Assembly (NCBI GenBank): GCA_963920705.1
Contig: OY987225.1
Location: 13,038,829-13,102,828, forward strand
From: Odiellus spinosus
Taxonomy: Eukaryota > Arthropoda > Arachnida > Opiliones > Phalangiidae
Reading direction: 5' to 3'
Length of the DNA: 64,000 nt
Notes under the pieces: generated by a model
Told to the model about the DNA's origin: nothing
Seen by the model: only the letters and a program-made list of their open reading frames with translations
Database searches by the model: none
Translations under genes and position numbers: made by a program
Shown: one piece after another, positions 42,056-50,705 of the stretch
How the letters are laid out: every line of letters begins with the position of its first letter
Numbering within the stretch: position 1 is the stretch's first letter

Positions 42056-45000
42056 ATGAGTGCGCAGACTATGTGTTTGATATGCTGTGGAGAAAGCAAA
42101 CGTATCTATAAAATAATGAAGGAAAATCCAACTTTGAAAGATCTAAAGGATTCTTTGGCCACAGATCCCGCCTTTGAGGATATCAAGGAAGGGAATTTCA
42201 TTTTCCAGGTATGTACTCAAATTCTTTAACCATTTGTTTGGGAAATGGTAGTTCAAATTTTTTAAACACTTTACCCTCACTTCGGATGAGGCGTAATTAG
42301 CCGGTTTAATCAGATTTAACTGAAGTTTACCCAGCCTTCTCAGTTTTATTAACCTCGGTGAAATCTGATTAAACCGGGCTAATTACGCCTCGTCTGAAGT
42401 AGAGGATAAGGAAGTAAAATTCGATCCACATTAGTGCACGAGATTTTTGGCGTTTATTAACTTGACTCTTAAAATCCTCCCGATGGATCCCGGCTAAGCC
42501 TTATTTGGAATAGGCTATTAAATACTAGCTTGTAAATTAATTAGAAATAATTAACTAGAAATCAATTTTAAATTTACCCGAAAAGTAGGCTTAGCCGGGA
42601 TTCATGTGTTTCATAGATTTTACATTGGGAGAGTGCCAACAAATTAGCAAACGCGAATCAGGGTATCTTCGCAAACAGGCGAGTGCTCTGCGCGCGCTTT
42701 TTTTTTCTAAATTAAAAGTCTATAATTGGGTATAATTATAATTAGGAGCAGTGTTGCCAATGAATGGGATATATCCCACATTGTGGGTTTTTTGGTCTTA
42801 GTGGGATAAAGGGATTTGTCAACAAAATTGGCCGATTTTGTGGGATTTTTGACTATGGCGGGGTTTTAACGATCCTTTTTTTTACCAAAGAGGCAAAGAT
42901 ATTTTTCGAGCTTGACCAGAATTCACTAGCATTTTACAGTACAAAATATAAAATTCAGTAAAGCGCGAGGAAAAATAATAGTACAAGGTCGTTTGTTTAG
43001 TTATTTTCCCCTCCGTCAATGTTATTCCACGTGTTCAGTGAAATTTCTGTATTTTTGGAAATTTTCACAGTGGGGGTGCCACTATACAATAAAGTTTCAA
43101 TTCTATATGTAGCAAGCCCTCTTTATTATAGTCAACCATAGTTTGCAGCGTGTACAAACTTATGCTATACCTTATCTCTGTCAATTGTTTGTTTATTGGG
43201 ATATTGAGCGCCTCGCTTCACGCGTGCTATCATGTTTGAATGTCGTTTAAATGCAGCTGGTTGACTCTCTGTAGTTCACCTTAATTTGGCAGCACATATA
43301 ATCCCACTCTTTCCGTTATCTCTATGAATTGTTTACTTAGAAATATAGGAAGCCTCATTTTTCGCGTGCTGACAATTTAATCTAGGGAGTTTAGTAAGAA
43401 AAAGGGTCCCACAAGATCATGCTGATACTAATAGTTGATATTATAAAAAACCTTGGAACCAGTCGTAAAAGGAATAAAATAGCGACTGTGGGTTTTTCGG
43501 TTCATAAACATTGGCAAAACTACCCCAAAGCGAGAATTTAGAGAGCGTAAAATATACTTGTTTCCGTTTTTATCAGTATGCGCGCTGAAGTCTAGCATTT
43601 ATTAACCCGTTTTGGAGAGTATCATAAGTTTAAGGAGTGTCATAGGCTTAACTTCGCTTGGGCTGCATAATCTAGGTTATTATCTACTTCACTAGGCTCT
43701 TGACTAATTTTTATTATATTCAATTTAGTCATACGACGCTGATTTTGACCAAGACGTTGATCTAAATAACCTATCAAAAATAGAAAACAAAATGATAATT
43801 AAAGTCATTGGAACGAGGACTTGCACGGTGTGTTAATAATTTGTTTAAATACCAACAATTAATAAATAAAATTATTAATAACCATAATGTTTTCTAGATG
43901 TCATCAGAGGACAGTCCTCCTAAGAAAATAAAATCCGATAGTGAAATTAATTTAATTGCCAATTCGGTAAGAGTTTAGTTGAATATTATTAATTTTGAAA
44001 CTTATGGGATAGTTTTAATATTCGAAATGTGTGCACTGTTACAAATAATTTTAATATCATGCAGTCTATACGAACTTTTCATCCAATAATTATTCTTATC
44101 ATGGATTCATTGAGTATTAATTATTCTCAATTTAAAGGGTATAATTTATTGTTCTATAAGAATTACAAACAGCCAATTCGAAGTGTTTTTCCTTCTTTTA
44201 GTAAATAGTGTTTCTTATAATAATTTTTTAAAATTTTAATAGAATGTAGAAAAGAATGAAGAATTAAATCTAGTGGAAGGTCGAAGCATTTCTTTAACTA
44301 CAAATCAAGATTCTTGGTAATTATAAGATTAGTCTTAGGTTGATTTCCAAATTCTCTATGTAAGAGTTTCTCTCTTGGAGTTCCTATTACATGGCCTGCT
44401 CCACCTCTCTCATCTGAAATCCTAACCCCACCCTGATCATTCCGTTTTTTTTTTTTTTTTTTTTTTTTTTTTGGATAATTTGGGAATTACCTTCTAAAAA
44501 TTTTACTTTTGAAGTCATCGACGTTCGGGAGAAATTTAATATCTAATTTCCTAATAGTGTAATGAATGGAGAAGTTCTAATCATTGACGAACAAACTAAG
44601 ATTACACGATCAAAATTTACAGTAGAATACCAGCTTCCAGCCTTTCCAGTGACATTAATACAAAAAGACAAGTACAACTTGTATACTCCCTGCGAAAGAA
44701 AAAGAGCAAACAAGGAAATCTTGAACATTCTTTACCACGATTTGGTTAATCGTTATTCATTGTACGTGGAAGATTACTTGATCACTATTCACTATATTAA
44801 GAACATATTAATAGAACTATACTTTTTTGCACTCTTAGATATCCACCATCTCACGCCCATGTTGCCGGAAAACTAACTAGTGAACTACCCTATATTGGAA
44901 ATACGGTAATAAAGTCACAAGTAATAATACACCCAAGTTATTTCGTCTCATTGAATATTTTTTTCTATTTAGGAAACGTGGCGCCTTTTTTTGAGAAATA

Positions 45001-47251
45001 AATTCAAAAACAGCAGAAAGTATTTGAGAGATAACAAGAATGTTCAAGTGGCTAGAAAATTATATGGTAGAACCAAGGAGCAAATCAAGGCAATGAAAGA
45101 AGCTAAGCAGAAGGAAATCGAAAAACTAGAAAAAAATCTCAAAGGCAACGCCAAAGAATCGGACATACCAGCGGATGATAGTACGGAGTCCATTTTCGAG
45201 GAAATGTCCGCAAATATTGATGATCCAACTACAGACCAAAACGGTAGTACAACCTCTACGAACGGGCTTGAAGAACCCGAAGGTCCTTCAAGCAAAAAAG
45301 ACATAATTCCAAAGAAACGTGTTCTTCGGCATGAGGTAAAAATATTCTTAGCTTCAAAATTTACATTTTTAAATATTTTAATGGAAGAGCTGGATCAATT
45401 CTTTTAAGTATTGATGTAAATTATACATGTATGCATAGGTAAAAGAAAAAGAATCATTTGAGGATGAAAAAAGTGTGGAATCGCACATTAAACAAATGAA
45501 GGAAGAGCTTCGAAAAACAAAAATTGATCAGCGCATAATCAATTCAAAAATGTCCAGGACATTTCAAGACAGAGCTATGAAAATTCGAAGGGGAATATCA
45601 ATATCGAAGATTACCGAAGAATATCCAGCTTTATGTCATTTAAAACAGGTAAACAATATTATATTATTATATATATATATACTTGGTTTTATATATCTCG
45701 TTCAATTTGCTGAACTGCGAAATGACAGGCAGATGTTCCTTGCACTTAAGAAAGTTAAGAGTTTTATTGCATTTCCAGAGTTGTAACCTACAGAGTAACA
45801 TTTATCCACTAAACCCCTCCCCTTTTATGAAGCCAAGCAATATGTATGCATTTTGCTGTAACACCCATTTCTTTCAAAAAAAGTTTCTATTACAACAAGT
45901 AGAATATATAATTTGTAAAACTATAGTTTTTAACCTTGACCTTAAATCGTTTTTAGTTTCTATCAGAATTCCAACGGATAAAAGAAATTGACCCGGAAAA
46001 GAAATTATCTGAGTCAATTCAGAAATACTCGGAAAAAATTTGGCAGAATTCTCCTTCGAAAGATTTCAAAAATAAAATGCTAAGCGAGATTAATGAAGAA
46101 ATTGATTTAGTTGAAAGGAAACGTAAGTATTTTTTATTATTTAAATTAAAAAGGTTGGACAAAAGAAACTTGTTTTTTGGCTTTAAATGGAGACTGCAAC
46201 CAAACAATAATTTCTATCGATTCCTCATCGTTTAGATAGGCCTAATTCATCAGTAAAAAAATACACTAGAAATATATTTTAAACTTATCCGGAAAATAGG
46301 CTTATCTGGATTCATGGAGATTGGCTTAACCTCTTCGCTTTAATCGACCAAAGTCTGTTTGATAAGGCAACATCTCCGTGACACTTCCAATAACATTCGA
46401 CGCAAGAAATTCAGGATTTCCTCGAGTCCATTAAAAACTATTTTCCGATTAAGCTTTAAATTGATTTCTAGTTTTGTAAATTATGAAACTAGTGGATTAT
46501 GCCGATTTAAAATACAAGCAATCGATTAAAAAAAATCGCTTGTTGTAACTGTATTCTCCCTGTAAGGACTAGAATATCTCTAAAGCAAAAGGTTATTCTG
46601 ATAAAGTCAATTTTGTTTACTTGTCTTGATGCTTACCAAAAAAATAATATTAAAGAACACATGACTTTTATTTTTATAATTTATTTATTATAAAAACTGC
46701 ATAACCTGTTGTAAAGCATAGTTTTTATGAATACCACCCGGAACCAATGAGACTTGTTAAATACAAGTACTATTGCCTGCATAACAAAAAATTATAACGC
46801 CTATTGCTTGATGATCTTGTTGTTTTCAACATAGGAGATAACTGCATATTTTGTTTAATTATATACAAATAATATTTCTTTATATGTAGATCAAAAACAA
46901 AGTGCCGCACTTTTACTTATTCCAAGTATTGTAAAAGAAAAATACTACAACATGTTTTTAAAGGATTCTAACCTGTCATCAGAACTAGATGTCCACCCGG
47001 TTTTGGTATACAAAGGACATCAAATATTAAGTAGTGATTGTTTTATTTTATATGTAGACAAAATTGAAATTTTGCAATCGAATGAAATTTCAAGCGCAAT
47101 TTTAGCATGGGTTTGCTCATTTTGGGTGTTTGATTTAGAATACTTGGACAGTTTGTCAAAAACTTTACTCGTGTACGAGTATTTAATTTTAAATATTAGC
47201 AAACCCAAATCAAAAGGCCCTGTTTTCACGCTTCTAGAAAAATTTCAATAA
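42056..47251 (+). CDS. Ten-exon gene, SAMD3-like transposon-associated family protein
   Basis: I joined exons at GT/AG sites: 42056-42208, 43729-43827, 43898-43966, 44243-44316, 44558-44761, 44839-44905, 44973-45335, 45439-45648, 45957-46122, 46890-47251. All junctions keep one open frame, giving about 588 residues. The N-terminus (CLICCGESKRIYK, then SYDADFDQDVDL) looks like a PB1-type fold with an acidic cluster. PPKKIKSD in exon 3 is a possible nuclear signal. Exons 5-7 carry YPPSHAHVAGKL and ETWRLFLRNKFKNSRK, followed by a lysine-rich coiled coil. The last exon holds the conserved C-terminal block starting near HPVLVYKG. This resembles proteins annotated in fish and invertebrates as 'sterile alpha motif domain-containing 3-like', often near transposases; no SAM domain is evident here. 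Molecular function is unknown. AATAAA at 47247-47252 overlaps the stop codon. No break was seen. Confidence 0.7.
42275..42405. mobile_element. 131-bp hairpin MITE-like element in intron 1
   Basis: Two arms of about 44 bases are near-perfect reverse complements (CTCACTTCGGATGAGGCG... at 42275-42318 against ...CGCCTCGTCTGAAGTAGAG at 42361-42405), separated by about 42 bases. Both arms contain GGCGTAATTAGCC/GGGCTAATTACGCC. It is the structure of a foldback miniature transposon; no target duplication was identified. Confidence 0.7.
42482..42608. mobile_element. Short inverted-repeat element (MITE-like) in intron 1
   Basis: ATCCCGGCTAAGCCTT at 42487-42502 is mirrored by AGGCTTAGCCGGGAT at about 42588-42602 around an AT-rich core with ACTAGAAATCAATTTTAAA. 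A diverged copy of the same element is found in intron 9, which supports a mobile family rather than a one-off hairpin. Confidence 0.6.
44445..44472. repeat. Poly-T tract, 28 bases, in intron 4
   Basis: An uninterrupted run of 28 T. It could be the A-tail of a minus-oriented short retroposon, but no body with A/B boxes or target duplication was recognised next to it. Confidence 0.9.
46216..46470. mobile_element. Diverged copies of the intron-1 inverted-repeat element in intron 9
   Basis: 46225-46312 carries TTTAGATAGGCCTAA and AATAGGCTTATCTGGATTCATG around ACTAGAAATATATTTTAAA, matching the 42482-42608 element with many changes. A further partial copy in reverse orientation (AAATTGATTTCTAGTT) lies near 46450-46470. 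These are old, decayed copies. Confidence 0.45.
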
Positions 47252-47404
47252 AATGAATATTCTATAATTATATAACGCTAAATAATTTCACATATTTCAT
47301 TTATTGGTATTATTATTAATTCAAAAGGGTTTAATTTTGAATAATAATATTCCCAACAAACTGAGCAACATTCACTACCCATGGGACAATAATTTGACAC
47401 CACT

Positions 47405-47650
47405 AGGGGAATAATACGATTCCTCTAGGGGAATAATACGATTCCTCGAGGGGAATAATACGAATCCTCGAGGGGAATAATACGATTCCTCGAGGGGAAT
47501 AATACGATTCCTCGAGGGGAATAATACGATTCCTCGAGGGGAATAAAACGATTCCTCGAGGGGAATAATACGATTCCTCGAGGGGAATAATACGATTCCT
47601 CGAGGGGAATAAGTCGATTCCTGCAGGGGAATAAATCGACTGCATATGGG
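47405..47650 (+). repeat. 22-bp minisatellite, 11 units, host side of the Polinton insertion
   Basis: Units begin AGGGGAATAATACGATTCCTCG and are spaced exactly 22 bp (47405, 47427, ... 47625). Each junction has a near-palindrome ATTCCTCGAGGGGAAT. The last two units drift to AATCGACTGC. The same type of unit (GGGGAAGAAATCGACTGC) reappears in the same orientation immediately after the Polinton at 63983-64000, so the array was split by the insertion. Confidence 0.9.
47645..47650. repeat. Target-site duplication, left copy (TATGGG)
   Basis: TATGGG directly precedes the left Polinton terminus AGAGATAAG and is repeated directly after the right terminus at 63980-63985. Six bases is the duplication length known for Polinton integrases. 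Confidence 0.92.
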
Positions 47651-47686
47651 AGAGATAAGTAGGCCAGTATAAAACCCTACCCGTAT

Positions 47687-47799
47687 CTCTCCTTCCTGCC
47701 TTCCACAGTGCATTTCTCCCCCCCTTCCGTATTTTTTCCCCCTTCCGTCGATCCGTCCGGATTTATAAAACCCGGGTACTGTAGAAGGCAGGAAGGAGA
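47687..47799. repeat. 22-bp inverted repeat inside the TIR
   Basis: TCTCCTTCCTGCCTTCCACA at 47687 onward pairs with a segment ending GGCAGGAAGGAGA at 47778-47799 with one mismatch in 22, enclosing about 69 bases with C-runs. The same structure is mirrored near 63831-63942. It could form a stem at each chromosome-like end, perhaps a site for terminal protein or integrase; role unknown. Confidence 0.75.
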
Positions 47800-48083
47800 C
47801 TTAACGAGGGTCGTTTTTGTCGCCGACCTATTGGATCCTTTTTTTATCTTTTTTTTTTTTTCGTATTTGGTACTTTTTTTTGGGGGGGGGGGGGATCGGG
47901 GGGGGGGCGCCACCTATGAGGTGTTATATAGGAATTAAATATAAATTCCCTTTTCCCGAAAGGTCGATTCTGGGGAACCTAGGGGGTATGGACCCCTCAA
48001 TTTTGGGGAGGTAACTTACATCCGTTGCTCGCCCTGAAAGAATAGAAAATGACACACAACACACCAAAATATGGTTTCAGATT

Positions 48084-48089
48084 TTTATT
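48084..48089 (-). terminator. Poly(A) signal AATAAA in left TIR
   Basis: TTTATT on the plus strand gives AATAAA on the minus strand about 100 bases after the BIR stop codon. Its mirror copy in the right TIR lies after the rightmost gene. Confidence 0.55.
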
Positions 48090-48186
48090 TAAAAACAACT
48101 TTAAAATGGGTTCAAGTACAATACCGCAATGATAGATTCTCATTTTGAATCGTATTTTATCTATCGCGTAATAATTAATCCGATCC

Positions 48187-48588
48187 TCAAGGGGAAGATG
48201 ATAAATAACGTTCTGAGGGTGGAATGTCACCACTTTTTTCATCGAATATTTTGGCGATTATATTATTGAGAATAGCCCTTTCAATATCGGTTTTAAGAAC
48301 ACGAAATATCATGTACTCGTTACCTTGACTTTCCAAAGGTACGTTGGCCGTAACTTGTCCTCTGATAAATGGACAATGAGGAAAATGGCGACGGTGTTCT
48401 TGTTGAATCGAGTCCAAGAATTCCCAATTGTGTAGAATTCCGAAACAGAAATTACATCTCACACGATCGGCAAGGCCCAGATAATAAAACCCGTTTTTGG
48501 CCAATTGCGCTGGACTTTTCTCGGGCAACGGCCATTTTTTGAACGTGTTCAGCCGTGTCCGTTCCGAGTTCATATTTAGATCGCACAT
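48187..48588 (-). CDS. BIR-domain (inhibitor-of-apoptosis-like) protein
   Basis: 133 residues with one complete BIR domain (about residues 9-76): RTRLNTFKKWP, then LAKNGFYYLGLADRVRCNFC, then the zinc set C45-x2-C48-x16-H65-x6-C72, with W55, D59, E64 and FPHCPF in the expected places. BIR domains of IAPs bind caspases or IAP-antagonist peptides; single-BIR viral proteins are known anti-apoptotic factors. No RING follows, so it would act as a decoy or binder rather than a ubiquitin ligase. It is the last gene of the leftward block and its stop codon sits at the inner TIR edge. The gene upstream (1 bp gap) begins with half a BIR. Met6 is an alternative start. Capture from a host or viral IAP is inferred. 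Confidence 0.85.
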   Translation of the reverse strand: MCDLNMNSERTRLNTFKKWPLPEKSPAQLAKNGFYYLGLADRVRCNFCFGILHNWEFLDSIQQEHRRHFPHCPFIRGQVTANVPLESQGNEYMIFRVLKTDIERAILNNIIAKIFDEKSGDIPPSERYLSSSP

Positions 48589-48589
48589 T

Positions 48590-48820
48590 TTACCGAAACA
48601 GCGTATATAATAAAACTGAGCACGCGAGAATGTTGCCGATGGCGATATAGGATAAAGGTATCCGATCCAGAAGGTTACTGAACTTCACTATTGGATATTT
48701 TTCGGGTTCTTTCGTTACCGTGTCACGCGGCAAATGATGAAATCCTTCTCGAGCCAGTGTGTCTCTGTTAAGGGGCGCAATATATTTAAAGCTGGCGACT
48801 CGACTTCTTTCAAAGTGCAT
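48590..48820 (-). CDS. Half-BIR protein with C-terminal membrane segment
   Basis: 76 residues. FERSRVASFKYIAPLNRDTL plus AREGFHHLPRDTV is the N-terminal half of a BIR domain and aligns with the same part of the next gene. The cysteine/histidine half is missing and is replaced by about 40 residues ending in a hydrophobic stretch (PLSYIAIGNILACSVLLYTLF), a likely membrane anchor. It has its own TATA box 49 bp upstream. It may be a remnant of a second BIR after a deletion, or a working membrane-tethered variant; without zinc ligands it should not fold as a classical BIR. It starts in a different frame from the complete BIR gene that follows. Confidence 0.55.
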   Translation of the reverse strand: MHFERSRVASFKYIAPLNRDTLAREGFHHLPRDTVTKEPEKYPIVKFSNLLDRIPLSYIAIGNILACSVLLYTLFR

Positions 48821-48868
48821 CGATGGAAGAGGCGACCTTATATGATTAACCTATCGAAGATGCTGATG

Positions 48869-48876
48869 CTTATATA
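48869..48876 (-). promoter_or_regulatory. TATA box for the BIR gene pair
   Basis: On the minus strand the sequence reads CGCTATATAAGC, with TATATAAG 49 bases before the ATG at 48820. A very similar GTATATAAGG box precedes the ATPase gene at about the same distance, suggesting a shared promoter type in the element. Confidence 0.6.
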
Positions 48877-48904
48877 GCGTAATAAGCGGTGGCGTTCTGA
48901 ACTA

Positions 48905-48974
<70 letters not shown>

Positions 48975-49265
48975 GGGGTTGTTGGTTGGTCGTAATAATA
49001 CGCAAAAGTTAAAATAAAAAAGATGATAAAGAAAATTCAAGTTACGTATAGTTTCTATAAAATATCTAGTGGAGTATAAAAGACATACTAAAAACATTAT
49101 TAATGCTAGTTTTAGGAACGTTATTATATCAAGAACGAATGTTAAAATACGTCGTATCGTGTTAGGGAAATTTAGAATAAGGCTACTAATTTTGAACAAA
49201 ATCCCTGTAATTAAATCTACGGACTTTATTTTAAGTAAAAAATGGATCAGCTCCGTACCGTACAT
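48870..49265 (-). CDS. Doubtful small hydrophobic protein ending in the AT microsatellite
   Basis: An ATG-started frame of 131 residues. The first ~95 residues are hydrophobic with two or three possible membrane spans (around LILNFPN, LKLALIMFLVCLLYS and FLYHLFYFNFCVLL). The tail is a YI repeat encoded by the (AT)n tract. It lies in a 479-bp gap of an otherwise dense, co-oriented block, so a gene here is possible, but AT-rich DNA easily gives such frames. No family was recognised. Confidence 0.2.
48905..48971. repeat. (AT)n microsatellite, ~67 bp
   Basis: Almost pure AT dinucleotides with one C near the start, between the half-BIR gene and the conserved unknown gene. It runs into the end of a hydrophobic open frame. 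Confidence 0.95.
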
Positions 49266-49299
49266 GACTGTTTCAATAATGAAAAAAAATCTTTTACCT

Positions 49300-49938
49300 T
49301 TATATCGGAAGATGTGACGGTGACGCTGCGAATAAAGTGTATAGGCTAGGTTGAAATAAAAACAGCGTATTTGTCAAAAAAAATATTGATAGAAACACAT
49401 ATTTTTGAGTTAAGGTTACATTTATCGCCTTTTCATTGGTGTATACCCAATCGGCATAAATTAAACTCCTTTCGAACGCGCAAGCCTTTCTATGTTGGGA
49501 TGAGGGATGAGGGTAAAGACACTGTACGACGAGATCGCCATCATCTATTTCCGAGGCTCTGGGACACTTATGATCATTGAGATCGTGAACGATTCTACGG
49601 AGCCGGTGTGTCAAGAACGATACTTTGACATTCCCCTTGGTGAAAGCTCGGTCAGCGTTCCGGAGCGCCGAATCCAAGCACTGGTCAAGTTTTCCGTAGG
49701 GAATTAGTCCCGAATTCCAATGAAGTCCGTGAAGATTTCTAGTGACCCATTCGTTTTGTCGTTGATTAACGACTGTCAAAACGGTTTGAGCGTACGGGGG
49801 CGAAAAGGTCCAAGAGGCGGTGGCCGGTTTTTCTTCTACCGTAGTCACGGCAAGTTCTTTTATAATAATTTCCGCCGCGCCGGATTTAACATTGTTTTTA
49901 CCGAGAAGATACTCGAACTCAACCACTACACTTTTCAT
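49300..49938 (-). CDS. Conserved Polinton protein of unknown function, 212 aa
   Basis: A central region (about residues 65-165) reads like a protein I recall from other animal Polintons: NLHGLHWNSGLIPYGKLD, DLNDHKCPRASEID, then CLYPH and HRKACAFERSLIYADWV. The C..C..H..C pattern (CPRAS, QCLYPH, KAC) could bind zinc. The last ~40 residues are hydrophobic (YVFLSIFFLTNTLFLFQ), a possible membrane tail or an unconserved extension. It follows the protease gene by about 320 bp and is transcribed in the same direction. Function is not known to me. Confidence 0.6.
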   Translation of the reverse strand: MKSVVVEFEYLLGKNNVKSGAAEIIIKELAVTTVEEKPATASWTFSPPYAQTVLTVVNQRQNEWVTRNLHGLHWNSGLIPYGKLDQCLDSALRNADRAFTKGNVKVSFLTHRLRRIVHDLNDHKCPRASEIDDGDLVVQCLYPHPSSQHRKACAFERSLIYADWVYTNEKAINVTLTQKYVFLSIFFLTNTLFLFQPSLYTLFAASPSHLPI

Positions 49939-50258
49939 GGCGTTGAAAGTTATCCCAAGAAGTTTGAATCATTTATTTCTTTTAAAAGTCTCTCGTTCGT
50001 TGAGAGTAAACTTTTCACTTCAAAACAGGAACTGCGAGTGACCTTTTTCCAAAATTTTCTTCCCGTTTTAAAATCGAGGGAGTAGAAAAGACTAGAGGCG
50101 TTTCCCCTTTCGTGCCCGACGCATCTTTTATGTTATTTTTCTAGGGGGGGTCTTTAGTGACCCGAGGGTAAAGGAGGGAACGCTTTAAAACGCGAACTTT
50201 CTTGTTATACCGAGACGAGAGCGAAAACATATACGAGAGGCCATGAGCCCCAAATTTT
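49939..50258. other. Intergenic gap between protease and the 212-aa gene
   Basis: No protein on the minus strand. TTTATT at 49972-49977 gives AATAAA on the minus strand and may end the capsid-block transcripts. Plus-strand open frames across 49720-50085 run antisense to the 212-aa gene and lack features. Confidence 0.5.
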
Positions 50259-50705
50259 CTAACGGGATCTGCCAAGTCTCTTATACATTTTAGAAATGAT
50301 GACGTCATTTCTGACGTAATTTGGGCCAAATTTCTTGAAAAACGATTTGGCGCTTCTTTTCTTCGAGCGGTGCAAGAGGTATAGAACGCAATACATTCCG
50401 CAAACCGTACTTGTTAGGGCTTGCAACCGACGACGATTGTATGTTCTTTTTATCGAATTGTTTTTCATAAATGTATTTATGGAGGGAATGAATGGTCCCA
50501 GGGCAACAGAGTCAAAGTAATAGGCTCGTTTATTTCCATCGAAATATAAACTGACCCAGTGGGATCCTTTTTTCTCGTGACCGTCCAGGTTTACGACGCA
50601 GAAAGCGGGGTAATTAGTAATTGTTTTTGGAAGTAAATCGCTAGGATAAACCCCCAGAAAACCGGGCAGTTTTCCAAGATGCGAGTTAATGATTTGGGCG
50701 TTCAT
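50259..50705 (-). CDS. Adenain-like cysteine protease
   Basis: 148 residues. The catalytic arrangement of adenovirus protease/Ulp1-type enzymes is visible: H49 in GSHWVSLYFD, D65 in YYFDS, Q95 in RRLQAL and C102 in TVCGMYC. The length fits the compact Polinton enzymes. Its expected role is maturation of virion proteins; candidate sites are present in neighbouring gene products (QKG[S/H]G and MTGG-G). The start codon overlaps the stop of the major capsid gene as ATGA, so the two are probably co-expressed. No active-site residue is missing. Confidence 0.92.
   Translation of the reverse strand: MNAQIINSHLGKLPGFLGVYPSDLLPKTITNYPAFCVVNLDGHEKKGSHWVSLYFDGNKRAYYFDSVALGPFIPSINTFMKNNSIKRTYNRRRLQALTSTVCGMYCVLYLLHRSKKRSAKSFFKKFGPNYVRNDVIISKMYKRLGRSR

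Larger units (their letters stand above)
47651..48188 (+). repeat. Polinton left terminal inverted repeat, 538 bp
   Basis: It matches the reverse complement of 63439-63979. Differences are confined to homopolymers (for example T8/G13/G10 at 47874-47907 against A10/C15/C9 on the right). The inner end falls at 48188, inside the stop codon of the BIR gene. It includes TATAAAA boxes pointing inward at about 47669 and 47765, an internal 22-bp inverted repeat, and a poly(A) signal serving the leftward genes. Open frames here are low-complexity translations. Confidence 0.95.

Noticed and set aside
42629-42640. GAGAGTG as possible right end of the CACTA-like element
   Set aside because: It lies in intron 1 of the intact gene and is not preceded by the subterminal motif repeats.
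47405-47650. First idea that the 22-bp repeats were the outer part of the Polinton TIR
   Set aside because: The right side lacks an inverted copy; the same unit continues there in direct orientation after TATGGG, so the array is the insertion site.
47669-47770. Inward-pointing TATAAAA boxes in the TIR
   Set aside because: No gene follows in that direction at the left end; they may be chance matches, so they are not listed as promoters.
47375-47938. Frames in the minisatellite and left TIR (repeated YYSPRGIVLFPSRN peptide; FFFF/GGGG-rich peptides)
   Set aside because: They translate a 22-bp repeat and homopolymers; not protein-like.
47997-48242. 81-codon minus frame across the left TIR edge and its right-TIR counterpart (63418-63630)
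   Set aside because: It overlaps the BIR stop region and contains the poly(A) signal; the two copies have different starts. It is an untranslated region.
49069-49317. 82-codon plus-strand frame
   Set aside because: AT-rich, antisense to the leftward block, no recognisable feature.
49720-50085. 121-codon plus-strand frame and the overlapping 73-codon frame
   Set aside because: Antisense to the conserved 212-aa gene and its upstream gap; composition not protein-like.
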